Shown: piece after piece, positions 1 through 8,726 of the stretch
Layout: the number at the start of each line of letters is the position of its first letter
How positions within the stretch are numbered: position 1 is the stretch's first letter
NCBI GenBank assembly: GCA_021202155.1
Contig: JAJQDP010000006.1
Span: 186,001 to 250,000, forward strand
Length of the DNA: 64,000 nt
Source: Oscillospiraceae bacterium
GTDB lineage: Bacteria > Bacillota > Clostridia > Oscillospirales > Ruminococcaceae
Direction of reading: 5' to 3'
Made by a program: the position numbers and the translations under genes
The notes under the pieces: model-generated
What the model saw: only the letters and a program-made list of their open reading frames with translations
What the model was told of the DNA's origin: nothing
Database searches by the model: none

Positions 1-1028
1 GCTCAAACAGCTTGTCAACCCTTTGTCCTGTCTTTGCCGAGATGAATATGAACGGGACATAGTCCATAAAGCTGAGCTTCTCCTTCAGGTTATCGGAGAA
101 CTCCTTCATGGTGTTGGTATCTTTTTCAATTATATCCCACTTGTTGACGGCAACTATGCAAGCTTTGCCCTGCTCATGAGCATAGCCGGCAACCTTGGAA
201 TCCTGTTCGGTGAAGCCTACGGATGCATCTATGACAATAACGGCGACGTCGGCGTCATCAACCGCCATATAGGCTCTCAGGACGCTGTAGTGCTCGATAT
301 TCTCGTATACTTTCGACTTCTTTCTCATGCCGGCGGTATCTACGAAGGTGTATTTACCCCATTCGTTTTCAACCTCCGCATCTGTTGCATCTCTGGTAGT
401 TCCGGCGATGTCGGAGACTATAGCTCTCTCCTCGCCGGCGATTCTGTTGATAATTGAAGACTTACCGACATTCGGCTTGCCGATTACGGCTACGCGAATG
501 CTGTCCTTGTCCTCGTTTTCATCACTTACAGGAAGGTTCTCTAAAACTCTGTCCAAGAGGTCGCCAGTTCCATAGCCATGAACAGAGGAAACCTCGACAG
601 GGTCACCAAGACCCAAATTATAGAACTCATAGAATTCCGGCTCGGGTGGTCCGAGTCTGTCGCACTTATTGACGCAGAGAACAATGGGCTTTCCCGACTT
701 CTGGAGCATTGATGCCACTTCATAATCGTTTGCAGTAACACCAGAGCGTATGTCTGTTACAAGAATTATAACAGAAGCCTTATCAATTGCAATCTGAGCC
801 TGACGTCTCATCTGGATGAGTATTGTATCGGTTGTCTTAGGCTCGATTCCTCCTGTGTCTACAAGCATAAATTCACGGGTGCGCCACTCGCACTTTGAGT
901 AGATTCTGTCTCTTGTGACACCGGGCGTGTCGTCGACTATCGAAAGTCTCCTGCCTATGAGTTTATTGAATAATGTGGATTTTCCTACATTTGGTCGCCC
1001 CACAACGGCGACAATCGGCAAAGCCATG
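1..1028 (-). CDS. der: Ribosome biogenesis GTPase Der (EngA), 3' end outside window
   Basis: Tandem-GTPase protein that binds the 50S subunit during its assembly. Two G domains are visible: the first opens with GRPNVGKS near residue 8 and has NKCD as its G4 motif. The second has GKPNVGKS near residue 180 and NKWD. About 342 residues are present; the C-terminal KH-like domain lies beyond position 1. The ATG at 1028 is preceded by AAGGAGG at good spacing. The gene follows rpmF on the same strand but is separated from it by a terminator hairpin at 1075-1109. No convincing own promoter is seen in the short gap. Confidence 0.96.
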
Positions 1029-1074
1029 CTCCGCCTCCTTAATAGTAATCAGATATAATGGGTAGAAGTATTAA

Positions 1075-1109
1075 AAAATCAGAGAAGGAATCTCTCCTTC
1101 TCTGATTTT
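1075..1109 (-). terminator. Rho-independent terminator after rpmF
   Basis: A 15-bp perfect stem (arms 1075-1089 and 1095-1109) with a 5-nt loop. Read on the minus strand it ends in a T run. It lies between rpmF and der, so the yceD-rpmF transcript probably ends here, perhaps with read-through into der. Confidence 0.85.
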
Positions 1110-1135
1110 GAAGAAGACAAAGCTTCGTTTAAAGA

Positions 1136-1318
1136 CTATGCTTCCTTCTCGATAACCATGGTACCCTTATAGTAGCCGCAGTTACTGCAAACCTTGTGCG
1201 GCGAGGTCAAAGCACCGCAGTTGGAGCACCTTGAAAGTGCAGGAGCTTCAAGCTTCCATACGCTCGAACGTCTTTTGTCTCTTCTTGCTTTGGAGACTTT
1301 TCTCTTCGGTACTGCCAT
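1136..1318 (-). CDS. rpmF: Ribosomal protein bL32
   Basis: Sixty-residue 50S subunit protein starting MAVPKRKVSKAR. It keeps the zinc-ribbon form: two CxxC pairs (CSNCG near residue 31 and CSNCG near residue 44), so it is the zinc-binding paralog type. The ATG at 1318 has AGGAGGT seven bases upstream. A GTG three codons earlier would fall inside that ribosome binding site and is rejected. It lies 57 bp after yceD, the usual yceD-rpmF pairing. Confidence 0.97.
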   Translation of the reverse strand: MAVPKRKVSKARRDKRRSSVWKLEAPALSRCSNCGALTSPHKVCSNCGYYKGTMVIEKEA

Positions 1319-1375
1319 TTTCAGCACCTCCTCCTTGACGAATTATGACATAGCTACTTCGCGACGCTACTGTGA

Positions 1376-1846
1376 TTATTGGTCACTTTCGCATCCGCAA
1401 TCACCGTCATTGAGATTTTTGCCGCATGTCGGGCAGATACCCAGGCAATCTTCGCAGCAAAGAATTTTAGTCGGCATTGAAAGCAGCAAATCTGAGATAG
1501 CTAACTCGTTTAAATCAAGAGTTTCGCCGGAGCAGTAGACATACTCATCATCGTCGGGGAGATTTTCGTTGTCCTCGTCGCCTCTTACAAGGATGTGAGT
1601 ATAATCCTGATTATACCGGCGGGTGAATTCAGCCGAGCATCGATCACAAACATGGGAAACAGTGTAGTCAAGATTGTAGCTGAGTGTTACAATTCCTGCT
1701 CTGCAGACTGTCTTTCCTCTCAGGGTTACAGGAGTAATAAATTCTCCCACGCCTTTGTACTTGTCCATTTCGCTCACGGAGATGTCAGTTTCGACAGGAC
1801 GTTCTCCGTCCTCCCCGTCAAATAGCGGCTTAAGCTTCAACAGCAC
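1376..1846 (-). CDS. yceD: YceD/DUF177 family protein
   Basis: 156-residue protein of the YceD (DUF177) family. Bacterial members nearly always sit just upstream of rpmF, and their bacterial role is linked to rRNA or large-subunit biogenesis. Cysteine pairs CDRC near residue 68 and a C-terminal cysteine cluster (CCEDCLGICPTCG) suggest metal binding. The start is GTG at 1846: an ATG one base upstream is out of frame and stops at once, and GAGGTG lies five bases before the GTG. A consensus promoter is at 1871-1899. Confidence 0.9.
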   Translation of the reverse strand: MLLKLKPLFDGEDGERPVETDISVSEMDKYKGVGEFITPVTLRGKTVCRAGIVTLSYNLDYTVSHVCDRCSAEFTRRYNQDYTHILVRGDEDNENLPDDDEYVYCSGETLDLNELAISDLLLSMPTKILCCEDCLGICPTCGKNLNDGDCGCESDQ

Positions 1847-1870
1847 ATTACACCTCAGAATATCACAAAC

Positions 1871-1899
1871 ATTATACTTTAGCGAGAGCAGAATGTCAA
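1871..1899 (-). promoter_or_regulatory. Consensus sigma-A promoter for yceD-rpmF
   Basis: On the minus strand, -35 TTGACA (1894-1899), a 17-bp spacer and -10 TATAAT (1871-1876). Both hexamers match the consensus exactly. The start of transcription would be about 20 bases before the GTG start of yceD. Confidence 0.88.
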
Positions 1900-1943
1900 T
1901 ACTTTTGAAAAATTTTGCTTCTACTCCCGAAAACAGACTTCAT

Positions 1944-1972
1944 CTCCGCCGCAAAAACAGTTTACGGCGGAG
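1944..1972 (-). other. Hairpin after the P-loop gene
   Basis: Eight-bp perfect stem CTCCGCCG/CGGCGGAG with a 13-nt loop, downstream of the gene ending at 1991. There is no clear T run on either side, so it is a possible weak terminator or mRNA 3'-end stabiliser only. Confidence 0.45.
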
Positions 1973-1990
1973 AAGCTTACTTACAAAGAA

Positions 1991-2398
1991 TCAGTGCTCG
2001 ACGCGATTCAGAATACTCTCAGGGAGATTTTCCTTATCCTCGGAGACAGTGAAGACGATAAGAATGTCGGGAGCGACAGCCTCAATTCTCTCGAAGAGAA
2101 GCTCAAGCTCATCATAGTTTCTTCCGCCGATCTTAAGAATTCCGTCAACGAAAATCTCGGATATATCATAGTTTGCGGCAATAGTTCCAGTGATGAAGCC
2201 GTAGAACTTGTCGTAACTGTCAATCTTGTAGCCATCGACATCAACGAGTCTGACACTATAGGGTATGTCATAGGTAAGCTGCATACTCTTTTCGATGCAG
2301 ACTATATTTCCCTTTGTGTTAGCTACTGCGTCCTTGATAAGATCAAGCAGTATCTTGGTTTTGCCGGATCCCTTTTTGCCGGTGATCAGTTTAATCAT
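1991..2398 (-). CDS. Small P-loop NTPase of unknown function
   Basis: 135-residue protein beginning MIKLITGKKGSGKT, a clear Walker A motif at residues 7-14. A hydrophobic strand with a likely Walker B (ILIVFTV near residue 115) follows. No other domain fits, so the protein is little more than a minimal ATP-binding core. It sits 75 bp downstream of pgi on the same strand and may be cotranscribed; the gap holds a small GCCC/GGGC hairpin (around 2417-2428) without a T run. The substrate and role are not recognisable from sequence. Confidence 0.75.
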   Translation of the reverse strand: MIKLITGKKGSGKTKILLDLIKDAVANTKGNIVCIEKSMQLTYDIPYSVRLVDVDGYKIDSYDKFYGFITGTIAANYDISEIFVDGILKIGGRNYDELELLFERIEAVAPDILIVFTVSEDKENLPESILNRVEH

Positions 2399-2473
2399 AG
2401 TAACACTCCGTTTCCGCCCTTACGGGCTGTTTTGCTTTATCCAAACGACCTGAGTCGGTTGAATCAATTCTTG

Positions 2474-3811
2474 TTATTCTGCCTTGAGCTTTTCCTCAAG
2501 CTCGTTCTTGCGATCCTCATAGCCGGGCTTACCCAAAAGTGCAAACATGTTCTTCTTGTAGCTCTCGACACCAGGCTGGTTGAACGGGTTTACACCGAGC
2601 ATATAACCTGAAAGTGCGCAAGCCTTCTCGAAGAAGTAAACCATCTCACCGAAGTTGTACTCGTCAAGCTTGTCTACCTCGATGATGAGATTCGGAACTC
2701 CGCCCTCAGTGTGAGCAAGGACCGTTCCTTCCATTGCCTTGCGGTTTACGACGGACATATTCTGGTTTGTAAGGAAGTTCAAGCCGTCAAGGTTCTCAGC
2801 ATCATTCTCAAGGAACAAGTCCTTCTTGGGATTCTTGACATCGACGACGGTCTCAAACATGATTCTTGAGCCGTCCTGGACGAACTGTCCCATTGAATGA
2901 AGGTCAGTTGAGAAAATAGCACTTGAAGGATAGATACCCTTGTTGTCCTTGCCTTCGCTTTCGCCGAAGAGCTGTTTGAACCACTCGTTCATCATTGCGA
3001 AGCACGGCTCATAGGAGACGAGCATTTCAACCGACTTGCCCTTGCGATAGAGAATATTTCTCAGCGCGGCATACTTCTCGCAATCGTTGAGGTCATCTTC
3101 TAAGTATGCCTCTCTTGCGGCGGCGGCACCTTCCATAATCTTGTCGATGTCGCACCCAGCAACTGCTATCGGAAGAAGTCCTACTGCAGTGAGAACCGAA
3201 TATCTTCCTCCGACATCATCGGCGATAACGAAGGTCTCATAGCCCTCGGAATCAGAGAGCTCCTTCAGAGTTCCTCTTGCCTTGTCGGTTGTCGCAAAGA
3301 TTCTGGTCTTAGCCTCTTCCTTGCCGTACTTGTCCTCAAGAAGCTTCTTGAAGATTCTGAAAGCAAGTGCAGGCTCGGTTGTGGTTCCAGACTTTGAAAT
3401 GACGTTCACACAAACATCCTTGCCCTCGCAGATGGAAAGAATCTCGTTAAGATAAGTAGAGCTGATGTTGTTGCCGACGAAATAGATGTCGGGCGTGTCT
3501 TTCTTGAGATTGTTGTAATACGGGCTCGTTAAAAGCTCAATAGCCGCTCTTGCACCAAGGTAGGAGCCGCCAATACCGATTACGATAAGAACGTCTGCCT
3601 TCTCCTTGATTCTTGCCGCGGCGGCTTTGATACGGGCAAATTCTTCCTTGTCGTAGTCAACCGGAAGGTCGACCCAGCCCAAGAAGTCATTGCCCAAGCC
3701 ACTGCGCGAAGCAAGCGTGTTGTGAGCGGCGGTTATCTGAGGACGAATTGCTTCAAGCTCGTGAGGATTCACAAACTTTTCAGCGTACTTTGTTACTAAT
3801 TTAATAGACAT
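2474..3811 (-). CDS. pgi: Glucose-6-phosphate isomerase
   Basis: 445-residue cytosolic glycolytic enzyme interconverting glucose-6-phosphate and fructose-6-phosphate. Family motifs are present: [11 protein letters not shown], the phosphate-binding [18 protein letters not shown], the QLFGESEGK region and the C-terminal NPFNQPGVE. The length fits the Firmicutes form. The start chosen is the ATG at 3811, with GAGAGGG nine bases upstream. The open frame extends to 3928, but an ATG at 3820 abuts the Shine-Dalgarno and the longer extension overlaps the promoter at 3844-3872. Confidence 0.97.
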   Translation of the reverse strand: MSIKLVTKYAEKFVNPHELEAIRPQITAAHNTLASRSGLGNDFLGWVDLPVDYDKEEFARIKAAAARIKEKADVLIVIGIGGSYLGARAAIELLTSPYYNNLKKDTPDIYFVGNNISSTYLNEILSICEGKDVCVNVISKSGTTTEPALAFRIFKKLLEDKYGKEEAKTRIFATTDKARGTLKELSDSEGYETFVIADDVGGRYSVLTAVGLLPIAVAGCDIDKIMEGAAAAREAYLEDDLNDCEKYAALRNILYRKGKSVEMLVSYEPCFAMMNEWFKQLFGESEGKDNKGIYPSSAIFSTDLHSMGQFVQDGSRIMFETVVDVKNPKKDLFLENDAENLDGLNFLTNQNMSVVNRKAMEGTVLAHTEGGVPNLIIEVDKLDEYNFGEMVYFFEKACALSGYMLGVNPFNQPGVESYKKNMFALLGKPGYEDRKNELEEKLKAE

Positions 3812-3843
3812 AGCTGTCATCCCTCTCATTTGTCTTTGTCTAT

Positions 3844-3872
3844 ATTCTAACACGAAACGGTCAATAATGCAA
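3844..3872 (-). promoter_or_regulatory. Promoter for pgi
   Basis: Minus strand -35 TTGCAT (3867-3872), 17-bp spacer, -10 TAGAAT (3844-3849). It places the transcript start about 25 bases before the ATG at 3811 and supports that start. Confidence 0.6.
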
Positions 3873-3917
3873 GGAATTTCAGTGAAAAATATTGTGCAAA
3901 TTCGGTAATTTGTTTTC

Positions 3918-5063
3918 TTACCCCGCAAACATGCCCGAAAGAAGTTTGAATACTGCAGACAAAAGCTTCATTCTGCCAACATTTTCAGTTGCAATGATAG
4001 AAATTGCGTATCTTTCTTCATCGTCTACAAGAAATACAACCCTGCCGACCTTGTCTCCGATATTAACCGGTGCTGTCACGTCGTCAAAATATTCTATCCT
4101 CATCTTCACTGATTCGAGCTCGCTGTTTCTCACGATAAAGCTACCAATCTCTGAAATATCTGCACTGACTGTCAGCTTGACTCCACCACTTACGGGGACA
4201 GGCTCAATATAAATATCTGTCCTTTTGGGAGTATAGAGAGTATATGCCGCGAAGCCGATGTTCATCTTCTCACGGGCTGTCGTAAACCTCTGATACTCGT
4301 CCGGCTCGCCTAAGATTACACACACCATTGTCAGGTCATTTCGCGTGGCAGTTGCTATCAGGCAATTCAGGCAGTCCTCACTGTAGTAGGCTTTCATTCC
4401 GGTGATTCCGATGTAGCTGAGGATCATCCGGTTCGTCGAAACAAGTTCCGTCTTGCCGCCTCGGACTGAAGTCATCCAGGTTGTGAAGTATGGTGTAAGC
4501 TCATCATAGTGGGAAAGCTCCGATGCAAGTGTTGCAATATCGCAAGCGGTTGTGATGTTACCATCCGCAGTTCCGGCAGGGTCAGTATAAACAGTTGAAA
4601 GCATTCCAAGCTCCTCTGCCCTTTGGTTCATGAGAGCCGTGAAATCGTCAACATTTCCGGAGACCGCTTCAGCTATTGCCACTGCGGCATCGTTTGCATT
4701 GCCCACGGTTATAGCCTTGACAAGCTCGTCGATTGTAATTTCTTCGCCGGTGTTGAGCCATATCTGCGCACCCTGCTGAGCATTGGCATTCGCAGAGGCT
4801 TTGACAACAGTATCGAAACTAAGGTTTCCCTCGCCTATCGCTTCCATCAGCAAAAGAAGCGTCATCAGCTTGGCGGAATGGAAAGCCGGAAACTCCGCAT
4901 TGCCGTTATTGGAATAGAGAAGAGTTCCGGTCTTGCCCTCCATCAGGACATAGGAATACGGTATGGTGTTCTCGCTGATTCGCGTTGCATTAACAGATAC
5001 GATTCCGAAAAGCAAAAGTGAAAGAGCCGTTACGGTGGCGGTGATTTTTGAGAATAGTCTCAT
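3918..5063 (-). CDS. DacF/PBP5-like exported protein lacking all three catalytic motifs
   Basis: 381-residue protein with an N-terminal signal peptide (about residues 1-26) and the overall plan of D-alanyl-D-alanine carboxypeptidases, including a C-terminal amphipathic segment. Active enzymes have SxxK, SxN and KTG. Here they read HSAK (residues 62-65), NAN (122-124) and KAY (224-226), so nucleophile, second serine and KTG are all replaced while flanking family sequence ([21 protein letters not shown]) is kept. The frame is open and otherwise conserved. This suggests a non-catalytic scaffold or muropeptide-binding role; that role is inferred. Confidence 0.85.
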   Translation of the reverse strand: MRLFSKITATVTALSLLLFGIVSVNATRISENTIPYSYVLMEGKTGTLLYSNNGNAEFPAFHSAKLMTLLLLMEAIGEGNLSFDTVVKASANANAQQGAQIWLNTGEEITIDELVKAITVGNANDAAVAIAEAVSGNVDDFTALMNQRAEELGMLSTVYTDPAGTADGNITTACDIATLASELSHYDELTPYFTTWMTSVRGGKTELVSTNRMILSYIGITGMKAYYSEDCLNCLIATATRNDLTMVCVILGEPDEYQRFTTAREKMNIGFAAYTLYTPKRTDIYIEPVPVSGGVKLTVSADISEIGSFIVRNSELESVKMRIEYFDDVTAPVNIGDKVGRVVFLVDDEERYAISIIATENVGRMKLLSAVFKLLSGMFAG

Positions 5064-5125
5064 GGCAAGGTCTCCTTAAGTAAAGATAGTCCATACTATG
5101 AGACGAGCCGCGGGAACTATTCATA

Positions 5126-5150
5126 AAAAAGACCGACTTGAAGCCGGTCT
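5126..5150 (-). terminator. Terminator after the HPr-like gene
   Basis: Stem AGACCG/CGGTCT (5145-5150 with 5130-5135) followed on the minus strand by a run of six T. It begins seven bases after the stop codon of the HPr-like gene. Confidence 0.8.
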
Positions 5151-5156
5151 CTCTTT

Positions 5157-5387
5157 TTACTTTACGATAAACTTGTCAATCTGCTTCAGAAGATCGTTGC
5201 AGTTCTCGGTGTGAGCCTGGAGCTCAACAGGCTTTTCCAAATCAAGGCTGAAAATGCCCATGATAGACTTTGCGTCGATAGAATACCTTCCGGAAACAAG
5301 GTCGATGTCATAATCACAAAGTGTGACAATGCTGACAAACTCCTTGACGTCATTGATTGTCTCAAGTTTAATTTTTACGGTTTGCAT
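5157..5387 (-). CDS. HPr-like protein without the phosphorylatable histidine
   Basis: 76-residue protein of the HPr fold. The regulatory-serine region is well kept (KSIMGIFSLDL, equivalent to Ser46 of HPr). The loop that should carry GIHARPA reads NDVKEFVS, so the His15 used for phosphotransfer is missing. It cannot act as an ordinary PTS phosphocarrier. A Crh-like regulatory role through HPr kinase is possible. Related His-less HPr proteins are common in Clostridia by my recollection. It is monocistronic, with a consensus promoter (5461-5488) and a terminator. Confidence 0.85.
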   Translation of the reverse strand: MQTVKIKLETINDVKEFVSIVTLCDYDIDLVSGRYSIDAKSIMGIFSLDLEKPVELQAHTENCNDLLKQIDKFIVK

Positions 5388-5460
5388 TTTGCGTTACCTC
5401 CGATTTGATGAGTTCCTTTGAAACCTTGAATATTCGCTAAGTTTCTAAAAGACTACTTTC

Positions 5461-5488
5461 AGTATAACAGAAATTTTCGGCTTGTCAA
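5461..5488 (-). promoter_or_regulatory. Promoter for the HPr-like gene
   Basis: Minus strand -35 TTGACA (5483-5488), 16-bp spacer, -10 TATACT (5461-5466). Confidence 0.75.
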
Positions 5489-5533
5489 GAGGGTATTTCG
5501 GGAGTTTTTTTAGAAAAAGTGAAGAATAAGCGG

Positions 5534-5562
5534 TTGACAGGGGCAAGTTTTGGGAGTATCAT
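5534..5562 (+). promoter_or_regulatory. Promoter for mtaB
   Basis: Plus strand -35 TTGACA (5534-5539), 17-bp spacer, -10 TATCAT (5557-5562). It overlaps the upstream part of the mtaB open frame and so argues for a start at 5595 rather than 5550. Confidence 0.75.
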
Positions 5563-5594
5563 TGGCTTTGAATAAATCCGCCAAGGGAGATGAG

Positions 5595-6902
5595 ATGATG
5601 ACTGTAGCTTACTGCACCTTCGGTTGCAAAGTGAATCAATACGAGACAGACTGCATAGCTGAACTGATGGAGCGAAACGGATTTGTTACAACAGATGATA
5701 TGATGACCGCTGATATAGTCATCATCAACTCCTGCACGGTGACACAATCTGCAGATGTCAAGCTTGGACAGCTTCTGAGAAGAGTAAGAAGGCAGAATCC
5801 GGAGGCTATCACAATAGTCGCCGGGTGCTATCCGCAGGCGCACGGAGAGACTGCGCTCATAAAAGATGCCGACATCATCATCGGCGAGGCTAACAAGACT
5901 AAAATCCCCGAGATAATTTCTGAATTTTTGGAAAAGCACGAGCGGCTTTGCGATATAACTCCTCACCAGAAAGGCGAAAAAATTGAGCGGATGAGCCTTT
6001 CAAGACGTGCTGACAAGACGAGAGCTATCATCAAGATTCAGGACGGTTGCGACCGGTTCTGTTCCTACTGCATTATTCCCTATGCCCGTGGGCGTTCTCG
6101 CTCAAAGCCAATTGAGGAGATTCAGGCTGAGGCAAGTGAGCTTGCTTTACAGGGACACAGAGAGCTTATCCTGGTCGGAATCAACCTTTCATGCTACGGC
6201 GAAGACTTGGGCGGAATTGACCTCGCCGATGCTGTTCATGCGGCTTGCTTATCCACCGCCGACAGAGTCAGGCTGGGCTCAATTGAGCCGGAAATGCTTA
6301 CTGAGAATATAATCAAAAGGCTTTCGCATGAAGCGAAGCTCTGTCCGCACTTTCATCTTTCTTTGCAATCCGGCTGTGACCGTACACTTGAGAGAATGAG
6401 AAGGCGGTACAACTCAAGTGAGTACCGGGAGCTTGTGAAGCTACTGAGAGCCTATTTTCCCTATTGCGCTATCACCACAGACGTTATGGTTGGATTCCCG
6501 GGCGAAACTGAAGAGGACTTTTTGGAGTCAGTGGAGTTTGTAAAGGAAATAGCCTTTGCAGGAGTTCATGTGTTCCCCTACTCTGAGCGAGAGGGTACGG
6601 TCGCCTCTAAAATGCCTGGCAGTGTTCCGAAAGCCGAGAGATACCGCCGAGCAGAAATAATGTCCGAAGCCGCCAAAATCGGCGAAGAAGCCTTCAGGGA
6701 AGCGCATTCAGGCAAAGTCGTCAGCGTTCTCTTTGAACACGAAAAAGACAGCAATTACCATCAGGGGCACACCAAGGACTATCTCATGGTTAAAGTCTCG
6801 AAAGTGCAGGACACGCTGTGGAAAGAGATAAGAGATGTGAAGATAACTGAATGTAAAGACAATTGCCTTTACGGAGAATTAATAAATCCGACTGCCGATT
6901 GA
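5595..6902 (+). CDS. mtaB: tRNA methylthiotransferase MtaB
   Basis: 435-residue radical-SAM enzyme that adds the 2-methylthio group to t6A at position 37 of tRNAs reading ANN codons. Order of domains: an N-terminal cluster-binding domain with cysteines in CTFGCKVNQYE, NSCTV and AGCYPQ; the radical-SAM CxxxCxxC motif (CDRFCSYC) near residue 155; and a C-terminal TRAM-like domain. The CTFGCKVNQYE opening is typical of MtaB rather than MiaB or RimO. The start is one of two adjacent ATG codons (5595/5598) behind AGGGAG. Confidence 0.94.
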   Translation: MMTVAYCTFGCKVNQYETDCIAELMERNGFVTTDDMMTADIVIINSCTVTQSADVKLGQLLRRVRRQNPEAITIVAGCYPQAHGETALIKDADIIIGEANKTKIPEIISEFLEKHERLCDITPHQKGEKIERMSLSRRADKTRAIIKIQDGCDRFCSYCIIPYARGRSRSKPIEEIQAEASELALQGHRELILVGINLSCYGEDLGGIDLADAVHAACLSTADRVRLGSIEPEMLTENIIKRLSHEAKLCPHFHLSLQSGCDRTLERMRRRYNSSEYRELVKLLRAYFPYCAITTDVMVGFPGETEEDFLESVEFVKEIAFAGVHVFPYSEREGTVASKMPGSVPKAERYRRAEIMSEAAKIGEEAFREAHSGKVVSVLFEHEKDSNYHQGHTKDYLMVKVSKVQDTLWKEIRDVKITECKDNCLYGELINPTAD

Positions 6903-6915
6903 CAGCCGGATTTTT
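6884..6915 (+). terminator. Terminator after mtaB
   Basis: Stem AAATCCG/CGGATTT (6884-6890 with 6907-6913) ending in a T run and overlapping the mtaB stop codon. Confidence 0.75.
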
Positions 6916-6936
6916 GATTCTCCTTTTATCTTTTCC

Positions 6937-7764
6937 CTATTCAGCCGTAACTGTGACGACTTCTGACTCTATGCCAGTAGCTTCAATCTTGAAGTCATAG
7001 CTCACGCCGGACTTGAGACCCGTGATGTTCACTTTATGCTTGGAAGTTGTGCCAGCGACCTTCCACTCGTCGGAGGAGGAATTTTTCCAGTAAATAGTGT
7101 ATGTTGCGTCGTCAACTATCCCATCCCACGAGAGCTTGATCTTGCCTAAAACGGTCTCGCCGGTGAGGTTGTAGGCTTCGCGAAAGCCATGGTACGAGGC
7201 GTTGCAATATTCGAGTACAGTTTCATCATAAGTGGAATCCAACCAGTTATAGAGCTGATAATATACGCCACCCTGGACGAAAACATAGCTTCCTGCACCA
7301 ATATCTTTACAGAAATAAACCTCAGTTCCATTGTCAAGAGTTGTCACAATTCCGCTGACCTTTGCCTTATAGACATAACCCTCTGTTTCCGATTTGCCGT
7401 CTTCACCCATTATGAAGCTACGAAGCTCCAATACCTTTTCATCGCGTTTAAAAGTAATAGACACATAATCCGGGTCGACGTAAATACTGATTTCATTTAA
7501 GTCAACGCCGTCAGGAAGATAGACTCCGTCCATCGCATAATAGAGATAACCCAAAAGTCTGCTTTCATAGTAGATTATGTGGTCGGTAGCAAAGTCCGTT
7601 TTGAGCCAATCGATATACTCTATCAATTCGGTCAAAGAGTCGAATTCAATTCCTCTTGTATCCCAATCTGTCGTTTCCGTTCCATCATCATCCGCCCAGA
7701 CCATTGTGGTCATCAAGGTGATGAGTAGGAGTCCTGCTAAAACTGTTGCCAATAACTTTTTCAT
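6937..7764 (-). CDS. Secreted protein with C-terminal fibronectin type III domain
   Basis: 275-residue exported protein. A signal peptide covers about residues 1-25 (MKKLLATVLAGLLLITLMTT, then an AxA-like site). The middle is acidic and unrecognised. The last 70-odd residues form an FnIII-like beta-sandwich (KIKLSWDG..ATYTIYWK..ITGLKSGVSYDFKI). The start at 7764 follows AAGGAGGAATT; an upstream in-frame extension to 7803 lacks a ribosome binding site. It is the third exported product in a row on this strand, 153 bp after the lipoprotein gene, so it may belong to the same regulon. Function unknown. Confidence 0.82.
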   Translation of the reverse strand: MKKLLATVLAGLLLITLMTTMVWADDDGTETTDWDTRGIEFDSLTELIEYIDWLKTDFATDHIIYYESRLLGYLYYAMDGVYLPDGVDLNEISIYVDPDYVSITFKRDEKVLELRSFIMGEDGKSETEGYVYKAKVSGIVTTLDNGTEVYFCKDIGAGSYVFVQGGVYYQLYNWLDSTYDETVLEYCNASYHGFREAYNLTGETVLGKIKLSWDGIVDDATYTIYWKNSSSDEWKVAGTTSKHKVNITGLKSGVSYDFKIEATGIESEVVTVTAE

Positions 7765-7866
7765 TATAATTCCTCCTTCGATTTGCAATAAAAATTGCTT
7801 CATACTTGTAATACACTTCAGGTGCGAGAATTATTGCAGAAATCAGAAAAAATTTTGAAGTTTTTT

Positions 7867-7888
7867 GCCCTCCGGGTGGGCGGAGGGC
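7867..7888. other. Intergenic GC hairpin
   Basis: Perfect 8-bp stem GCCCTCCG/CGGAGGGC with a 6-nt loop, 29 bases after the end of the lipoprotein gene at 7917. The expected T run on the minus strand is replaced by an A run, so it is not a standard terminator. Confidence 0.5.
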
Positions 7889-7916
7889 AGAAGTTATTTC
7901 TCCTCTTTTCTGACCG

Positions 7917-8714
7917 TTACTCAGCAACCTCATAGTTGCCGTTGATATAGTCATTAAGCTTTGCAGTTATGGCTGATTTTGCGGCAGAAGTAAGTCCAAC
8001 TTCGTCATATGCGGCTAAAACGCCGGAAATATCATCTGTGGTGATTCCTGCTTCGATGTAATCCTCAATGGAATGCTCATATACCCAATACAGAGAATAG
8101 AGATTGTCTTCCTTGCGAATTGCATTGTCAGAAGCAAAGTACTCAGCTACTGCCACATCATCGCCCGAAAGAAGCAAATTAATCTCTTCATCAGTCAATT
8201 CGTATTCTGAAATTCCCAATTGAAGGCTTTTAAGAGTTTTCCTGACTGTTTCATCGGGAATCTCAAAATACTTAATGAACGAGTATAAGTTAGCAGCTTC
8301 ACTGACGGATGTATACAAACCATCTGATGTTGAATAGAGTGCAACCCACTCGTAGGCAGCATCCCATCCAACCATATTGCAAAACGAAGCATCAATACCG
8401 TCCAGTTTATAATTAACCATCATGTAAAAAACATGATTCTCGTCACCACCAGAATTTTCTATAGATTTAAACGGTTCAGGCATAACATCGTATGTACCGT
8501 TCCACTCTTCATCTTCGGCAACGTCGGAAGACTCATTTATAGATTCCGATCTACTATCTTCTATAATCGACTCATCATCGACGCCAATATCGCTACCCGT
8601 CTCGATTTCGGTCGATGACAAGATTTTATCACTACCATTTGACGTGTCGCCACAAGCAACAAAAGCAGACATAATCAGCGTGGTAGATAACAATATTAGA
8701 AATATCTTTTTCAT
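7917..8714 (-). CDS. Lipoprotein of unknown function
   Basis: 265-residue protein with a lipoprotein signal peptide: a basic start, a hydrophobic core and lipobox AFVAC with the cysteine at about residue 21. A Ser/Asp/Glu-rich linker follows to about residue 70, then an unrecognised globular domain. AGGGGGAATTATAATG gives a clear start. It is 12 bp downstream of the M23 peptidase gene, so the two are almost certainly one operon. It would be anchored outside the membrane beside that cell-wall enzyme; a helper or substrate-presenting role is only inferred. Confidence 0.82.
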   Translation of the reverse strand: MKKIFLILLSTTLIMSAFVACGDTSNGSDKILSSTEIETGSDIGVDDESIIEDSRSESINESSDVAEDEEWNGTYDVMPEPFKSIENSGGDENHVFYMMVNYKLDGIDASFCNMVGWDAAYEWVALYSTSDGLYTSVSEAANLYSFIKYFEIPDETVRKTLKSLQLGISEYELTDEEINLLLSGDDVAVAEYFASDNAIRKEDNLYSLYWVYEHSIEDYIEAGITTDDISGVLAAYDEVGLTSAAKSAITAKLNDYINGNYEVAE

Positions 8715-8726
8715 TATAATTCCCCC

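Noticed and set aside
3812-3928. N-terminal extension of pgi to 3928
   Set aside because: It covers the pgi promoter and overlaps the end of the DacF-like gene; family length fits the start at 3811.
5550-5594. Upstream start of mtaB at 5550
   Set aside because: It lies inside the promoter at 5534-5562 and lacks a ribosome binding site; the ATG pair at 5595/5598 has one.
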